From Rubricella sp038526735 (GTDB lineage: Bacteria; Pseudomonadota; Alphaproteobacteria; Rhodobacterales; Rhodobacteraceae): a stretch of 64,000 bases of DNA. The first letter of the stretch is position 1. Every line of letters begins with the position of its first letter. The DNA is taken from NCBI GenBank assembly GCA_038526735.1, contig JBCBGM010000009.1:1-64000 (forward strand), written 5' to 3'. The position numbers and the translations under genes were made by a program. Positions 1 through 7,853 of this stretch are shown piece after piece. The notes below the pieces were generated by a model. The model was not told the DNA's origin, did not search any database, and was given only the letters and a program-made list of their open reading frames with translations.

Positions 1-1
1 G

Positions 2-844
2 CTGCAAAACGCCGGAATGACTCTTGGGGAGTTCCGGGTAATCTGTTGGTGGGAATGGGGGCACCGCCAGTTTGGCCGCTTGATCGGGCTCGTTTGGGGT
101 GTCGGTTTTCTGTGGTTTTTAGCGCGCGGGATGATCCCTACGGGCTGGACGGTGCGGCTCTTGTCGCTTGGGGTCCTCGGCGGCCTTCAGGGCGCGATTG
201 GCTGGTGGATGGTCTCCTCCGGGCTGACGGGCACGATGCTCGATGTGGCAAGCTACCGGCTGGCAACGCATCTGGGGCTCGCGTTTTTTATCCTTGGGCT
301 GATCGCCTGGTTCACATTTGAACTCAGCCGCGCGCCGGCGGAGCTGCTGCGCGCACGTCGCCAAAGGCAGGCGGGGTTGATGACGCTCTCGTCGATCTTT
401 GTGCCGCTACTGTTTTTGCAGATTTTGCTGGGGGCGCTGGTCGCGGGCATCGATGCAGGCCGCTCTTACACCGATTGGCCGCTGATGGCGGGGGCGTTTA
501 TCCCCACAGCGATCCTCGATCTCACGCCGGTGTGGGCGAATTTCTTCGAGAACCCGGCAACGACCCAGTTCAACCACCGGATGCTCGCTTATGCGCTGTT
601 GGTGTTTGGGCTCTTTATCGGCATCCGTGCCGCGAAATCTCCGCTCAAGATGGTCCGCAAATGGCATGCCCGGATGGGCCTGGTGTTGATCGCGCAGATG
701 GTCTTGGGGATCGTCACTGTCATGACAGTCGCGCCGTGGTACTTCGCGATAGCGCATCAGTTTTTGGCGGTAGTGCTGTTTGCGGTTGCCCTGCGCGCGC
801 GCTTTGAAGCGGCTTATCCGGCGGAAGAGAGCGTGCGGGCTTAA
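2..844 (+). CDS. ctaA: Heme A synthase CtaA/COX15, 3' part (5' end outside window)
   Basis: Inner-membrane enzyme that oxidises heme O to heme A for aa3-type cytochrome oxidase. The reading frame is already open at base 2 and continues upstream of the window, so the ATG at 17 is taken as internal; 281 codons including the stop are visible. Several hydrophobic helices are seen, with the histidines expected for the two heme sites in EWGHRQFGR, THLGLAF, QFNHRM and AIAHQFL. The C terminus is complete. The next gene is convergent. Identification is firm; only the N-terminal helices are missing. Confidence 0.93.
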   Translation: MQNAGMTLGEFRVICWWEWGHRQFGRLIGLVWGVGFLWFLARGMIPTGWTVRLLSLGVLGGLQGAIGWWMVSSGLTGTMLDVASYRLATHLGLAFFILGLIAWFTFELSRAPAELLRARRQRQAGLMTLSSIFVPLLFLQILLGALVAGIDAGRSYTDWPLMAGAFIPTAILDLTPVWANFFENPATTQFNHRMLAYALLVFGLFIGIRAAKSPLKMVRKWHARMGLVLIAQMVLGIVTVMTVAPWYFAIAHQFLAVVLFAVALRARFEAAYPAEESVRA

Positions 845-912
845 GCGGCACTCCCGCCCGTTGGTTGGGCCCAGCCCGCGCTACGCGCGGGTCCGGAAGT
901 CATTGAGAAGCG

Positions 913-1031
913 CTTGAGGGCGCGGCTGCTCCCTCAAGTCGCCTCGCCCAGTGTGATCTGTGAGTCGCGCCTGCCTCAAGGGTCCGCGGCTGCGCCGCCG
1001 ATATCGCGCCCTTGACCCAGCCCCGACTCAC
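913..1031. repeat. Multi-stem inverted-repeat region in a 309-base gene-free gap
   Basis: The gap 845-1153 lies between two convergent genes and shows no credible gene. It holds three perfect inverted repeats: CTTGAGGG (913-920) with CCCTCAAG (931-938), GTGAGTCG (960-967) with CGACTCAC (1024-1031), and, nested inside the second, TCAAGGG (976-982) with CCCTTGA (1009-1015). No clear U-run follows any stem. It may act as a convergent transcription terminator or be a degraded intergenic repeat. Confidence 0.45.
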
Positions 1032-1044
1032 GTCTTCGTCGGTT

Positions 1045-1099
1045 TTGAAATATTCCGGGGTGAATGGCGCCGAAGGCGTCAGAGGGGCAGAGCCCCTGA
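1045..1099. repeat. Short interspersed hairpin element, copy 1
   Basis: An AT-rich head (tgaaatattccgggg) is followed by a stem GCGCC-GAA-GGCG and then a perfect stem AGGGGC-AGA-GCCCCT at 1083-1097. The same arrangement (head with GGGG, first stem, then GGGGC-AGA-GCCCC) recurs at about 28683-28736. This looks like a small intergenic repeat; it carries no coding potential. Confidence 0.5.
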
Positions 1100-1153
1100 G
1101 CGGACCCGCCCCGCAGGGGCGGGCTCGGCCCAAGCCGCATGGCGCGGGAGGCT

Positions 1154-1942
1154 TTATTGCTCCCAGGTGGGGTCGCGTTTTTCCAGGAAGGCTGCGATGC
1201 CTTCTTCGGTGTCGCGGTGGAGCATGTTCTCGGCCATCACGCGGCCGGTGTGGGCGTAGGCGGCATCTAGCGGCATTTCGAGTTGCTCGTAGAAGGCTTG
1301 TTTGCCGATTTTCACCGCCACGCCGAGTTTTGCGGCGACCTGTTCGGCGAGGGTGCGGGTGGCAGTTTCAAGCTCCGCCTCAGGCACAACGCGGTTCACG
1401 AGGCCGAGGTCTTGGGCGCGGTCGGCAGGCAGGAACTCTCCGGTGGTCAACAGCTCAAACGCCTGTTTGGTCGGGATGTTGCGCGACAGGGCCACCATGG
1501 GGGTGGAGCAGAAGAGGCCGATGTTCACGCCGTTCACGCCAAAGCGCGCCGTCTCTGCCGCAACGGCCATGTCACAGGTGGCGACGAGTTGGCATCCGGC
1601 GGCGGTGGCGATGCCGTGGACTTGGGCGATCACCGGTTGGGGCAGGCGGCGGATCGAGGTCATCATCCGCGCGCATTGGGCAAAGAGCGCGTTGAAATAG
1701 GCGCGGCCGCCGTCCTCGGCTTGCCTGCCGGCGGTCATTTCTCTCAGGTCATGGCCCGCACAAAACGCTTTGCCCGCCCCGCGCAGGATCACCGCGCGGG
1801 TGCTGCGGTCGCTCATCAGCACGTCAAACTCCGATTGCAGCGCTGTGAGCATCGCCTCGGAGAGCGGGTTGAGTTTGCTGGGCATGTTGAGGGTGAGGGT
1901 GGCGACGCCGCCGGCGTCGTCTCGCAGCAAGATCTGATCCAT
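1154..1942 (-). CDS. Enoyl-CoA hydratase/isomerase family protein (ECHDC3-like)
   Basis: A 262-residue crotonase-fold protein. The oxyanion-hole segment FCAGHDLREM (about residues 60-69) and the second one around IATAAGCQL are present. The two glutamates that catalyse hydration in true enoyl-CoA hydratases are not in place: the first position reads AAGCQL rather than GGGCE, and the second region reads GLFCSTPMV instead of a PGxGGT-type loop. This matches the ECHDC3-like branch, whose substrate is unclear. The gene faces ctaA tail to tail and diverges from the thioesterase at 2011. Family is firm, reaction unknown. Confidence 0.85.
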   Translation of the reverse strand: MDQILLRDDAGGVATLTLNMPSKLNPLSEAMLTALQSEFDVLMSDRSTRAVILRGAGKAFCAGHDLREMTAGRQAEDGGRAYFNALFAQCARMMTSIRRLPQPVIAQVHGIATAAGCQLVATCDMAVAAETARFGVNGVNIGLFCSTPMVALSRNIPTKQAFELLTTGEFLPADRAQDLGLVNRVVPEAELETATRTLAEQVAAKLGVAVKIGKQAFYEQLEMPLDAAYAHTGRVMAENMLHRDTEEGIAAFLEKRDPTWEQ

Positions 1943-2010
1943 GGCACTCCCTCTTGTTCTTGCACGCCGCTGGTGCAGGTTAGGGGCAAATAATCAGAGG
2001 GAGGGGTGTA

Positions 2011-2427
2011 ATGGAACCTGTGATGAGTGTGGCGGAGGTGAATGCCTATCTCGCCGAGGTCTTTCCGGAGACGGCAGGGCGGTTCTCTTGCACTGAGCTT
2101 AAACCCTGCTGGGCGCGGGTGGATCTGCACGCGGGGCCGGGGGATTTGCGGCCCGGTGGTACCGTCTCTGGCCCGACGATTTTTACGCTCGCGGATTGCG
2201 GGTTTTACATGGCGCTGCTCGGCATGATCGGACAGCAGGCGCTCGCCGTGACGACAAATGCCAGCATCGATTTCATGCGCAAGCCCGCGCCGGGTGCCAT
2301 GTGGGCGGAGGTCTCGATCCACAAGCTGGGGCGGGTGCTCGCAGTGGGCACGGTGCTGATTTACTCCGAAGGGGTGGAGGGGCCGGTGGCGCAGGCGTCG
2401 ATGACGTATTCGGTTCCGCCGCGATGA
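2011..2427 (+). CDS. PaaI-family hotdog-fold thioesterase
   Basis: A 138-residue single hotdog domain with GTVSGPTIFTLADCGFYMAL as the active-site helix region and TTNASIDFMRKP typical of PaaI/YbgC-like acyl-CoA thioesterases. It presumably hydrolyses small acyl-CoA or aryl-CoA esters in the cytoplasm. The ATG at 2011 is preceded by a good ribosome site (agagggagggg). The stop overlaps the next start as ATGA, so the two genes are translationally coupled. The exact substrate cannot be told from sequence. Confidence 0.88.
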   Translation: MEPVMSVAEVNAYLAEVFPETAGRFSCTELKPCWARVDLHAGPGDLRPGGTVSGPTIFTLADCGFYMALLGMIGQQALAVTTNASIDFMRKPAPGAMWAEVSIHKLGRVLAVGTVLIYSEGVEGPVAQASMTYSVPPR

Positions 2428-3050
2428 TCCGCTGGATGGTTTTGGCGCTCGCGCTGGCGGGTTGCTCGGTGCCGTTGGCGGAGTTGCCCTCAGGTGCGGA
2501 CCATGAGGTGACGGTCGTCGATTTTGGCTGGCACACGGTGATTGTGCTGGAGGGCGCGGATGTGCGGGCGGCGGCGCCAGCGTATCCGCAGCTGAACCAG
2601 GCACTGACGGAAGTTTCCGAGGCTCCGTGGTTAGAGTTTGGTTGGGGGGAGGCGGTGATCTTTGCCGACACCGCCACGATCGAAGAGGTGAAGCTCAGCG
2701 AGGTCATCCCGGCGGTGTTTTGGCCGACGCCCGCGCTGGTGCAGATCGTGCCGCGGGGCAGGGCGCCCGCGCAGACCTATCGCGGCGCGCAGGTGACACT
2801 GCCGGTGAGTGCCGCGCAGTTTGAGGCGCTGATGGCGGGATTGGAGGCGTCATTTACGCCGCCCGTTGAGGGGGTCAGCGGCGGCTTTGACGCGGGCGCG
2901 CGGTTCTTCCCGGCGCGCGAGCGGTATCACGCCTTTCAGAACTGCAACTCCTGGACGGCAGAACGCTTGCGCGAGGCGGGGATTGCGGCCCCGGGCGGCT
3001 GGGTGGTGTCGTCGGAGAATTTGGTGCGCCGGTTGGGGGCGGGGGGTTAG
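2424..3050 (+). CDS. DUF2459 lipoprotein
   Basis: A 208-residue protein starting at the ATG that overlaps the thioesterase stop. It has a short hydrophobic leader ending in the lipobox LALAGC, so it is probably lipidated and exported. The body matches DUF2459 (sometimes found near urease genes in other bacteria), with the conserved DFGWHTVIVL near the N terminus and YHAFQNCNSWTAE near the C terminus; the H, C and N residues look like a papain-like or NlpC-like arrangement, which is inference only. Biochemical function unknown. Confidence 0.8.
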   Translation: MIRWMVLALALAGCSVPLAELPSGADHEVTVVDFGWHTVIVLEGADVRAAAPAYPQLNQALTEVSEAPWLEFGWGEAVIFADTATIEEVKLSEVIPAVFWPTPALVQIVPRGRAPAQTYRGAQVTLPVSAAQFEALMAGLEASFTPPVEGVSGGFDAGARFFPARERYHAFQNCNSWTAERLREAGIAAPGGWVVSSENLVRRLGAGG

Positions 3051-3116
3051 CCGAGGCGGAAGCCTGACATAGCGATGATAGAAGTGGTGGTTTTTGACAA
3101 ATAAGCAGGTGTCAAT

Positions 3117-3911
3117 ATGGGTAGTGTAGAAGACCCATTTGAAAGCTCAGAGTTTCTATTGCGAAGGGCTAGGGTGCATTTTGATAACTTTGAGAAGGCA
3201 GCCGCAGAATACCTCAACAGCGATGCTTATACTGTTTGGCATGAACTCAACGAAACCACAGGACTCAAAGAAGTTAAATTAAAGATTGTTCGTGAGTTCC
3301 CAGAAGACCTTAGAGGTTATGCCTCCGATGCAATAAAAAACATCAAAGACGCGCTCGACCAAGCAATGTCGGCTGCAAGCTACGTAGTCAGCGGAAAAAG
3401 GAGCAAACGGACGCACTTTCCTTTCGGAGAAGATGCTGACGATCTCGAGAATTCGTTAAGTCGGAGAAAAGCTGGTCAGTGCAAAGGCATCCCGGAGGAG
3501 CTGTTTCCTGCTATTCGCTACATTCGGCCATATCCCCACGAAGGAGATCGATTTAGGTTAAAGCTGCTTCAAAAGGTGTCGGGTCCCCATAAACATAGTG
3601 TTTCTCTCGCGCTCGGCATTGATTCCCCGTCGCCATTCGCCAAGCTCGATTTCATTGCCGAAAACTCCGTGGTCGTAGCGTCTGTAAATTTCCCGGAGTG
3701 GGATACAACGAATGATGAGGTGGTGGTCGCGACCTACAGCGGAGACGGGAAACCCATCCTAAGTCACGCCTTTCAGATTGAGTTTTCTCACCCGGATCTT
3801 CGCGGTGTTTCAGCTTGGCAACTTCTGAGCGGTTGGGGCGGCAGAGCAGAGTGGATTGTTCGCGGTTTAAAAGAGACAGCTACCCAGATTGCAGGTGAGC
3901 GTCGGAATTGA
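3117..3911 (+). CDS. Hypothetical protein in a low-GC patch
   Basis: A 264-residue soluble protein that I do not recognise. There is no signal peptide, membrane helix or clear catalytic motif. The N-terminal half looks helical (LLRRARVHFDNFEKAAAEY, then YASDAIKNIKDALDQAMSAA); the C-terminal half looks beta-rich. Base composition is unlike the neighbours: the line 3181-3240 has 27 G+C of 60, whereas surrounding genes are clearly above 60 percent. No transposase, integrase or tRNA lies beside it. Probably a horizontally acquired single gene inserted between the DUF2459 gene and rplM. Confidence 0.7.
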   Translation: MGSVEDPFESSEFLLRRARVHFDNFEKAAAEYLNSDAYTVWHELNETTGLKEVKLKIVREFPEDLRGYASDAIKNIKDALDQAMSAASYVVSGKRSKRTHFPFGEDADDLENSLSRRKAGQCKGIPEELFPAIRYIRPYPHEGDRFRLKLLQKVSGPHKHSVSLALGIDSPSPFAKLDFIAENSVVVASVNFPEWDTTNDEVVVATYSGDGKPILSHAFQIEFSHPDLRGVSAWQLLSGWGGRAEWIVRGLKETATQIAGERRN

Positions 3912-4038
3912 TGTCGGTCTAGGAGTACCTGCCTTTTTGCCTTGGTATCCGAGATTTAATAACGCCTAAAGTATGGGGTAAAATGATACCTAAATTATAA
4001 ACCACTGATTTTGCTATCATAATACCGGCACACTCCAC

Positions 4039-4067
4039 TTGAACTGTGGTTTTCAATCCAGCATACA
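4039..4067 (+). promoter_or_regulatory. Candidate promoter of rplM-rpsI
   Basis: A TTGAAC hexamer at 4039-4044 is followed after 17 bases by CATACA at 4062-4067, about 65 bases before the rplM start. The gap 3912-4131 is AT-rich in its first half and otherwise shows nothing clear. The rplM start itself has AGGACC upstream. The match to a sigma-70 promoter is only moderate. Confidence 0.3.
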
Positions 4068-4131
4068 GCGCGCATTCGGGCGGTGAGCCTGACTCTATCG
4101 AAGCAGTGGTTCAACACATAGGACCTTACAG

Positions 4132-4596
4132 ATGAAAACCTATTCCGCCAAACCGGCAGATATCGAGAAGAAGTGGGTGATCGTCGATGCAGAGGGCGTG
4201 GTGCTGGGGCGGTTGGCCTCTCTCATCGCGATGCGTCTGCGCGGCAAGCACAAGACGACCTTCACCCCGCATATGGACATGGGCGACAACGTCATCGTCA
4301 TCAACGCCGAGAAGGTGCAGATGACCGGCAACAAGCGCTCGGACAAGACCTACTACTGGCACACCGGCCATCCGGGTGGGATCAAGTCGCGCACGGCCGC
4401 GCAGCTCCTTGAGGGGCGCTTTCCGGAGCGTGTGGTCACTAAGGCCGTGCAGCGTATGATGCCAGGCGGGCCGCTGACGCGAAAGCAGCTCACCAACCTG
4501 CGCGTTTACGCCGGGACTGAGCATCCGCACGAGGCGCAGCAGCCTGAGGTGCTGGATGTCAAATCGATGAACTCTAAGAACACGCGGAGCGCATGA
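4132..4596 (+). CDS. rplM: 50S ribosomal protein L13
   Basis: A 154-residue large-subunit ribosomal protein that binds 23S rRNA early in assembly. The sequence is typical throughout: KKWVIVDAEGVVLGRLAS at the N terminus, GDNVIVINAEKVQMTGNK in the middle and RMMPGGPLTRKQLTNLRVYAG near the end (written here in parts of the same conserved block). Its TGA overlaps the rpsI start as ATGA, the usual rplM-rpsI coupling. Length is normal for alphaproteobacteria. Confidence 0.98.
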   Translation: MKTYSAKPADIEKKWVIVDAEGVVLGRLASLIAMRLRGKHKTTFTPHMDMGDNVIVINAEKVQMTGNKRSDKTYYWHTGHPGGIKSRTAAQLLEGRFPERVVTKAVQRMMPGGPLTRKQLTNLRVYAGTEHPHEAQQPEVLDVKSMNSKNTRSA

Positions 4597-5093
4597 GCAT
4601 GGCTGAAGAGATCAAGTCGCTCGAAGAGTTGGGTGGTGCCGTTGAGGGTGCTGACGCGGTGATCGCAGAAGTGTCTTCGACGCCGACAGAGCCTGTCCGC
4701 GATGAGCTGGGCCGCTCTTATGCAACAGGCAAGCGGAAAGACGCCGTGGCGCGGGTCTGGGTCAAGCGTGGCTCGGGCAAGGTCACCGTCAATGGCAAGC
4801 CGATGGCGGAATATTTCGCCCGCCCGGTGCTGCAGATGATCCTCGCGCAGCCGTTTTCGGTTGCCGGCGTCGAGGGTGAGTTTGACGTGATGGCGACCGT
4901 CAAGGGCGGGGGCCTCTCCGGTCAGGCAGGTGCGGTGAAGCACGGTGTCTCTAAGGCGCTGTCGCTGTTTGAGCCGTCGCTGCGCCCCTCGCTGAAGGCC
5001 GCAGGCTTCCTGACCCGCGACAGCCGCGTCGTGGAGCGGAAGAAGTACGGTAAGCGCAAGGCGCGCCGGAGCTTCCAGTTCTCCAAGCGTTAA
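4593..5093 (+). CDS. rpsI: 30S ribosomal protein S9
   Basis: A 166-residue small-subunit protein with an N-terminal extension of about 40 residues that is common in alphaproteobacteria, followed by the conserved YATGKRKDAVARVWVKRGSG, GGGLSGQAGAVKHGVSKAL and the C-terminal tail ending in FSKR, which reaches the P-site tRNA. The ATG at 4593 overlaps the rplM stop; a second ATG at 4599 is possible. It is followed by a clear terminator. Confidence 0.98.
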   Translation: MSMAEEIKSLEELGGAVEGADAVIAEVSSTPTEPVRDELGRSYATGKRKDAVARVWVKRGSGKVTVNGKPMAEYFARPVLQMILAQPFSVAGVEGEFDVMATVKGGGLSGQAGAVKHGVSKALSLFEPSLRPSLKAAGFLTRDSRVVERKKYGKRKARRSFQFSKR

Positions 5094-5123
5094 TCGCATG
5101 CCACGTCTGTGGCTGGGTTTTGG

Positions 5124-5151
5124 AAAGGGCGCGCCGTGGGTGCGCCCTTTT
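5124..5151 (+). terminator. Rho-independent terminator of rplM-rpsI
   Basis: A perfect stem AAAGGGCGC (5124-5132) pairs with GCGCCCTTT (5142-5150), with a 9-base loop and a short T-run completed by the stem end. It begins 30 bases after the rpsI stop. Confidence 0.8.
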
Positions 5152-5185
5152 CGTACCGTGTCTTGCTGATAGGGGCTGAGGTTCG

Positions 5186-6301
5186 ATGCCCGTGATCCCG
5201 CTCAACAGTTTTGTGTTTCCGTCCGATCTGGGCGTGCGGCGCGATTATATGGCCGCAGCAGAGCATATCGACGAGGCGCATAAGGCGCGGTATGATCGCT
5301 ACACGCTGTTTTACGATGCGTTTTGGGATGCGGCGGGCTCTGAGGTGGTTCTGATCTGCCCGACACTCTTGAACTTCGCGCCGTTCTTTGCGGGCGAGAT
5401 GCAGTTTGAAGATGTGGAGGGGGGCGCACTCTCTCCGCGGGTTGCTGAGGGGGCGCGCTATCACGAGGTGCGGTTTCCGTCCGCCAAGCGGGTAGAGGCG
5501 CTGCGGATGATGGGCGCGGGCTTTGAGGCGGAGGTGCCGGTCAGTGCGCAGACCTTCGACCTCTTTCGCGGTCACAACGTCATCATGACCCTGCAGAAGG
5601 ATAATCCGCTCACTTGGGTGCGTGATTGGTTGCGCTACCACGTAGAGGTGCATGGCGCGACGGCGGCGCTGATCTTTGACAATGGCTCGACGCGTTACAG
5701 CCCGCGGGAGTTAGAGGCCGAGATGGGCCTCGTGCGCGGGTTGACGCGGGCCGTGGTGGTTCCGGCGGCGTTTCCGCATGGGCCGCACCATCCGCCGCCG
5801 CCGAAGAAGAGTGCCTCGAAGTTTTTGCAGATCAGCCTGTTTAACCTCGCGCGGTTGCGGTTTTTGCGCCAAGCGCGGGCGGTGTTGAACGCGGATATTG
5901 ACGAGCTGGTCGCACCGGTGAAGGGCAGCACGGTGTTTGACCGCACGGTGCGCAGCGTGATGGGGTATCGGCGCTTTGGCGGCCGCTGGCGCGAGACGGA
6001 TATGGGGGCAGCAGCAGAGCGCGGCTTTCGTGACAGTGTGCTCATTCCCGCCGATGAGGCCTGTAAAAACGAGAAATGGTGCATCAACCCGCGGGGGCTT
6101 TTGGCCAATGCGGAGTGGTTGGTGCACAACGTCAAACCGCGCAATGTGGTGCCCTTCAAGGTCACGGCGCTCGATGGGCGGTTGAGCTATTACCACATGC
6201 GCGGGATGAGTACTAAGCGGCAGTCAGAAGCCGGCGCGAACGCACATCTGCCTGTGGACACAGAGCTGCAAGCGCTCCTTTCCCGCACCTTGAGAGTGTG
6301 A
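5186..6301 (+). CDS. Glycosyltransferase, GT92/GT2-like
   Basis: A 371-residue cytoplasmic-looking protein. IFDNGSTRYSP (about residue 155) and ARAVLNADIDELVAP (about 233) form the donor-binding and DxD-type metal-binding region of A-fold glycosyltransferases; NEKWCINPRG further on is also typical of the family-92-like proteins of Rhodobacteraceae. Sugar donor and acceptor are unknown. A probable role is in cell-surface polysaccharide, by inference. The start at 5186 follows ggggctgagg. Confidence 0.78.
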   Translation: MPVIPLNSFVFPSDLGVRRDYMAAAEHIDEAHKARYDRYTLFYDAFWDAAGSEVVLICPTLLNFAPFFAGEMQFEDVEGGALSPRVAEGARYHEVRFPSAKRVEALRMMGAGFEAEVPVSAQTFDLFRGHNVIMTLQKDNPLTWVRDWLRYHVEVHGATAALIFDNGSTRYSPRELEAEMGLVRGLTRAVVVPAAFPHGPHHPPPPKKSASKFLQISLFNLARLRFLRQARAVLNADIDELVAPVKGSTVFDRTVRSVMGYRRFGGRWRETDMGAAAERGFRDSVLIPADEACKNEKWCINPRGLLANAEWLVHNVKPRNVVPFKVTALDGRLSYYHMRGMSTKRQSEAGANAHLPVDTELQALLSRTLRV

Positions 6302-6371
6302 GCGACTTGCGCCGCGCTCACCGTCGTTTTTGTGATTGGCCTCAAGGCACTTGCACAGTATTTTGCCGCCG

Positions 6372-7298
6372 ATGAAGCATACCCCGACCAAAGAAGAGCG
6401 CCGCAACGCCAGGGATATATCTTACGCCTCCGCCGCTGAAACGCGGTTTGGGCGGATGTTGATCCGCAGTCTTGAGAACATCACCGGGCGGCCTCGGCTG
6501 ATCCGGATGGCGCAGGGCTATGAGCATGAGGTGGCGGCGGGCCGGTCGTTTTGGGAGGTGATGGTCGAGCGCTACGGGTTGCATCTGGATGTGACGCAAG
6601 GCAGCCTCGATGACATCCCGCGCGAGGGGCCGCTGGTGGTGATCTCGAACCATCCGTTCGGCATTCTGGATGGCTTGATGCTGGGGTATATGCTGGCCAC
6701 GACGCGCGGAGATTTTCGGATCTTGGCAAACCATGTGTTCCGCAAGGCGCGCGATCTTAATCAAGTGATCTTGCCGATCAGCTTTGAGCCGACGCGCGAG
6801 GCGATGCAGACCAATCTGGAAACCCGCAAAACCGCGCTGCGCTATCTTGCGGCGGGCGGCTGCATCGGGATTTTTCCCGGGGGGACGGTCTCTACGTCGC
6901 TGAAGGCCACCAAAGGTCGCGCGATGGATCCGGGCTGGCGGACGTTTACCGCAAAGATGATCGCAAAATCGGGCGCGACGGTGCTGCCGATCTATTTTGA
7001 CGGCGCCAACTCACGGCGGTTCCAGATTGCGAGCCATGTGCATCCGACCTTGCGGCTGGGGCTGTTGATCAACGAGTTCAAGGCTCGGGTCGGGCGTGCG
7101 GTGGAGGTCAGCGTGGGCCGTCCGATCGATCCGGAGACCATCGCCGCGCATTCCAAAGACCCGCGCGGCATGATGGATTTTCTGCGCGAGACGACCTACC
7201 AACTCTCCCCTATTCCACTGGCAGATTTGTCTTATGGCTATGAGTTTGAGGGCCCGCGTGACGATGATGCCGCAGGGGGTTTTCGGAAGGTCTATTAG
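6372..7298 (+). CDS. Lysophospholipid acyltransferase family protein (PlsC/OlsA-like)
   Basis: A 308-residue acyltransferase-fold protein. The acceptor motif reads SNHPFGILDG (about residue 95), with five residues between H and D as in the hemolysin-like/OlsA-like branch, not the four of classic PlsC. The block FPGGTVST (about 175) corresponds to the FPEGTRS motif. It probably acylates a lysolipid at the inner membrane. The start is chosen at ATG 6372; a TTG at 6336 would add 12 residues, and neither has a strong ribosome site. Confidence 0.8.
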   Translation: MKHTPTKEERRNARDISYASAAETRFGRMLIRSLENITGRPRLIRMAQGYEHEVAAGRSFWEVMVERYGLHLDVTQGSLDDIPREGPLVVISNHPFGILDGLMLGYMLATTRGDFRILANHVFRKARDLNQVILPISFEPTREAMQTNLETRKTALRYLAAGGCIGIFPGGTVSTSLKATKGRAMDPGWRTFTAKMIAKSGATVLPIYFDGANSRRFQIASHVHPTLRLGLLINEFKARVGRAVEVSVGRPIDPETIAAHSKDPRGMMDFLRETTYQLSPIPLADLSYGYEFEGPRDDDAAGGFRKVY

Positions 7299-7325
7299 CG
7301 CTGATATTGGGGGCGGAGGACAGCC

Positions 7326-7766
7326 ATGGCAGCCACTCTTCGTAAACAACGCCGCATCCAGTTGATCGCACTCGGGATGACGCTGCTCTTTGCAGCCTCT
7401 GGTGCCGTTATTCTCGCGATTGGCGAGGGCGCGCAGTTCTTTCGCTCTCCGACCCAAGTGTTTGAGGACCCGCCCCGCGACGGCGAGGTGTTTCGCCTTG
7501 GGGGCCTCGTGAAAGAGGGCACTCGTGTGTCGGAGGGGGTGGAGCATCAGTTCCTCGTCACCGATACCAACATGGATGTGCCGGTCAGTTATGTCGGGAT
7601 CGTGCCTGACCTCTTTGGTGAGGGGGAGGGCACGGTGGTGACCGGCCAACTCGTCAATGGCATCTTTGTGGCGACAGAGGTGCTCGCCCGCCACGATGAG
7701 ACCTACATGCCCAAAGAAGTGACCGATGCGTTGAAAGAGCAGGGTGTCTATCGCGGCGAAAGCTGA
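7326..7766 (+). CDS. ccmE: Cytochrome c maturation heme chaperone CcmE
   Basis: A 146-residue protein that carries heme covalently in the periplasm and passes it to the CcmF/H ligase. There is one N-terminal membrane segment (about residues 11-32) and an OB-fold body with FRLGGLVKEGT. The heme-binding histidine is H123 in ARHDETYMP, with Y127 at the usual +4 position. No other ccm genes are adjacent, so ccmE is detached from the rest of the system here. The start has ggaggacagcc upstream. Confidence 0.96.
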   Translation: MAATLRKQRRIQLIALGMTLLFAASGAVILAIGEGAQFFRSPTQVFEDPPRDGEVFRLGGLVKEGTRVSEGVEHQFLVTDTNMDVPVSYVGIVPDLFGEGEGTVVTGQLVNGIFVATEVLARHDETYMPKEVTDALKEQGVYRGES

Positions 7767-7853
7767 GGGTTTCCGCCACGTTCACCGGGCCGCGATCTTG
7801 CACATAGAGGGGCAGGCCCGATAGCGTGCGCGCACAGCTTGAGGGAGGCCCGC

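Noticed and set aside
3961..4030. RNA gene or riboswitch in the AT-rich gap before rplM
   Set aside because: Only a weak ATGATA/TATCAT pairing is visible. No known leader structure can be drawn.
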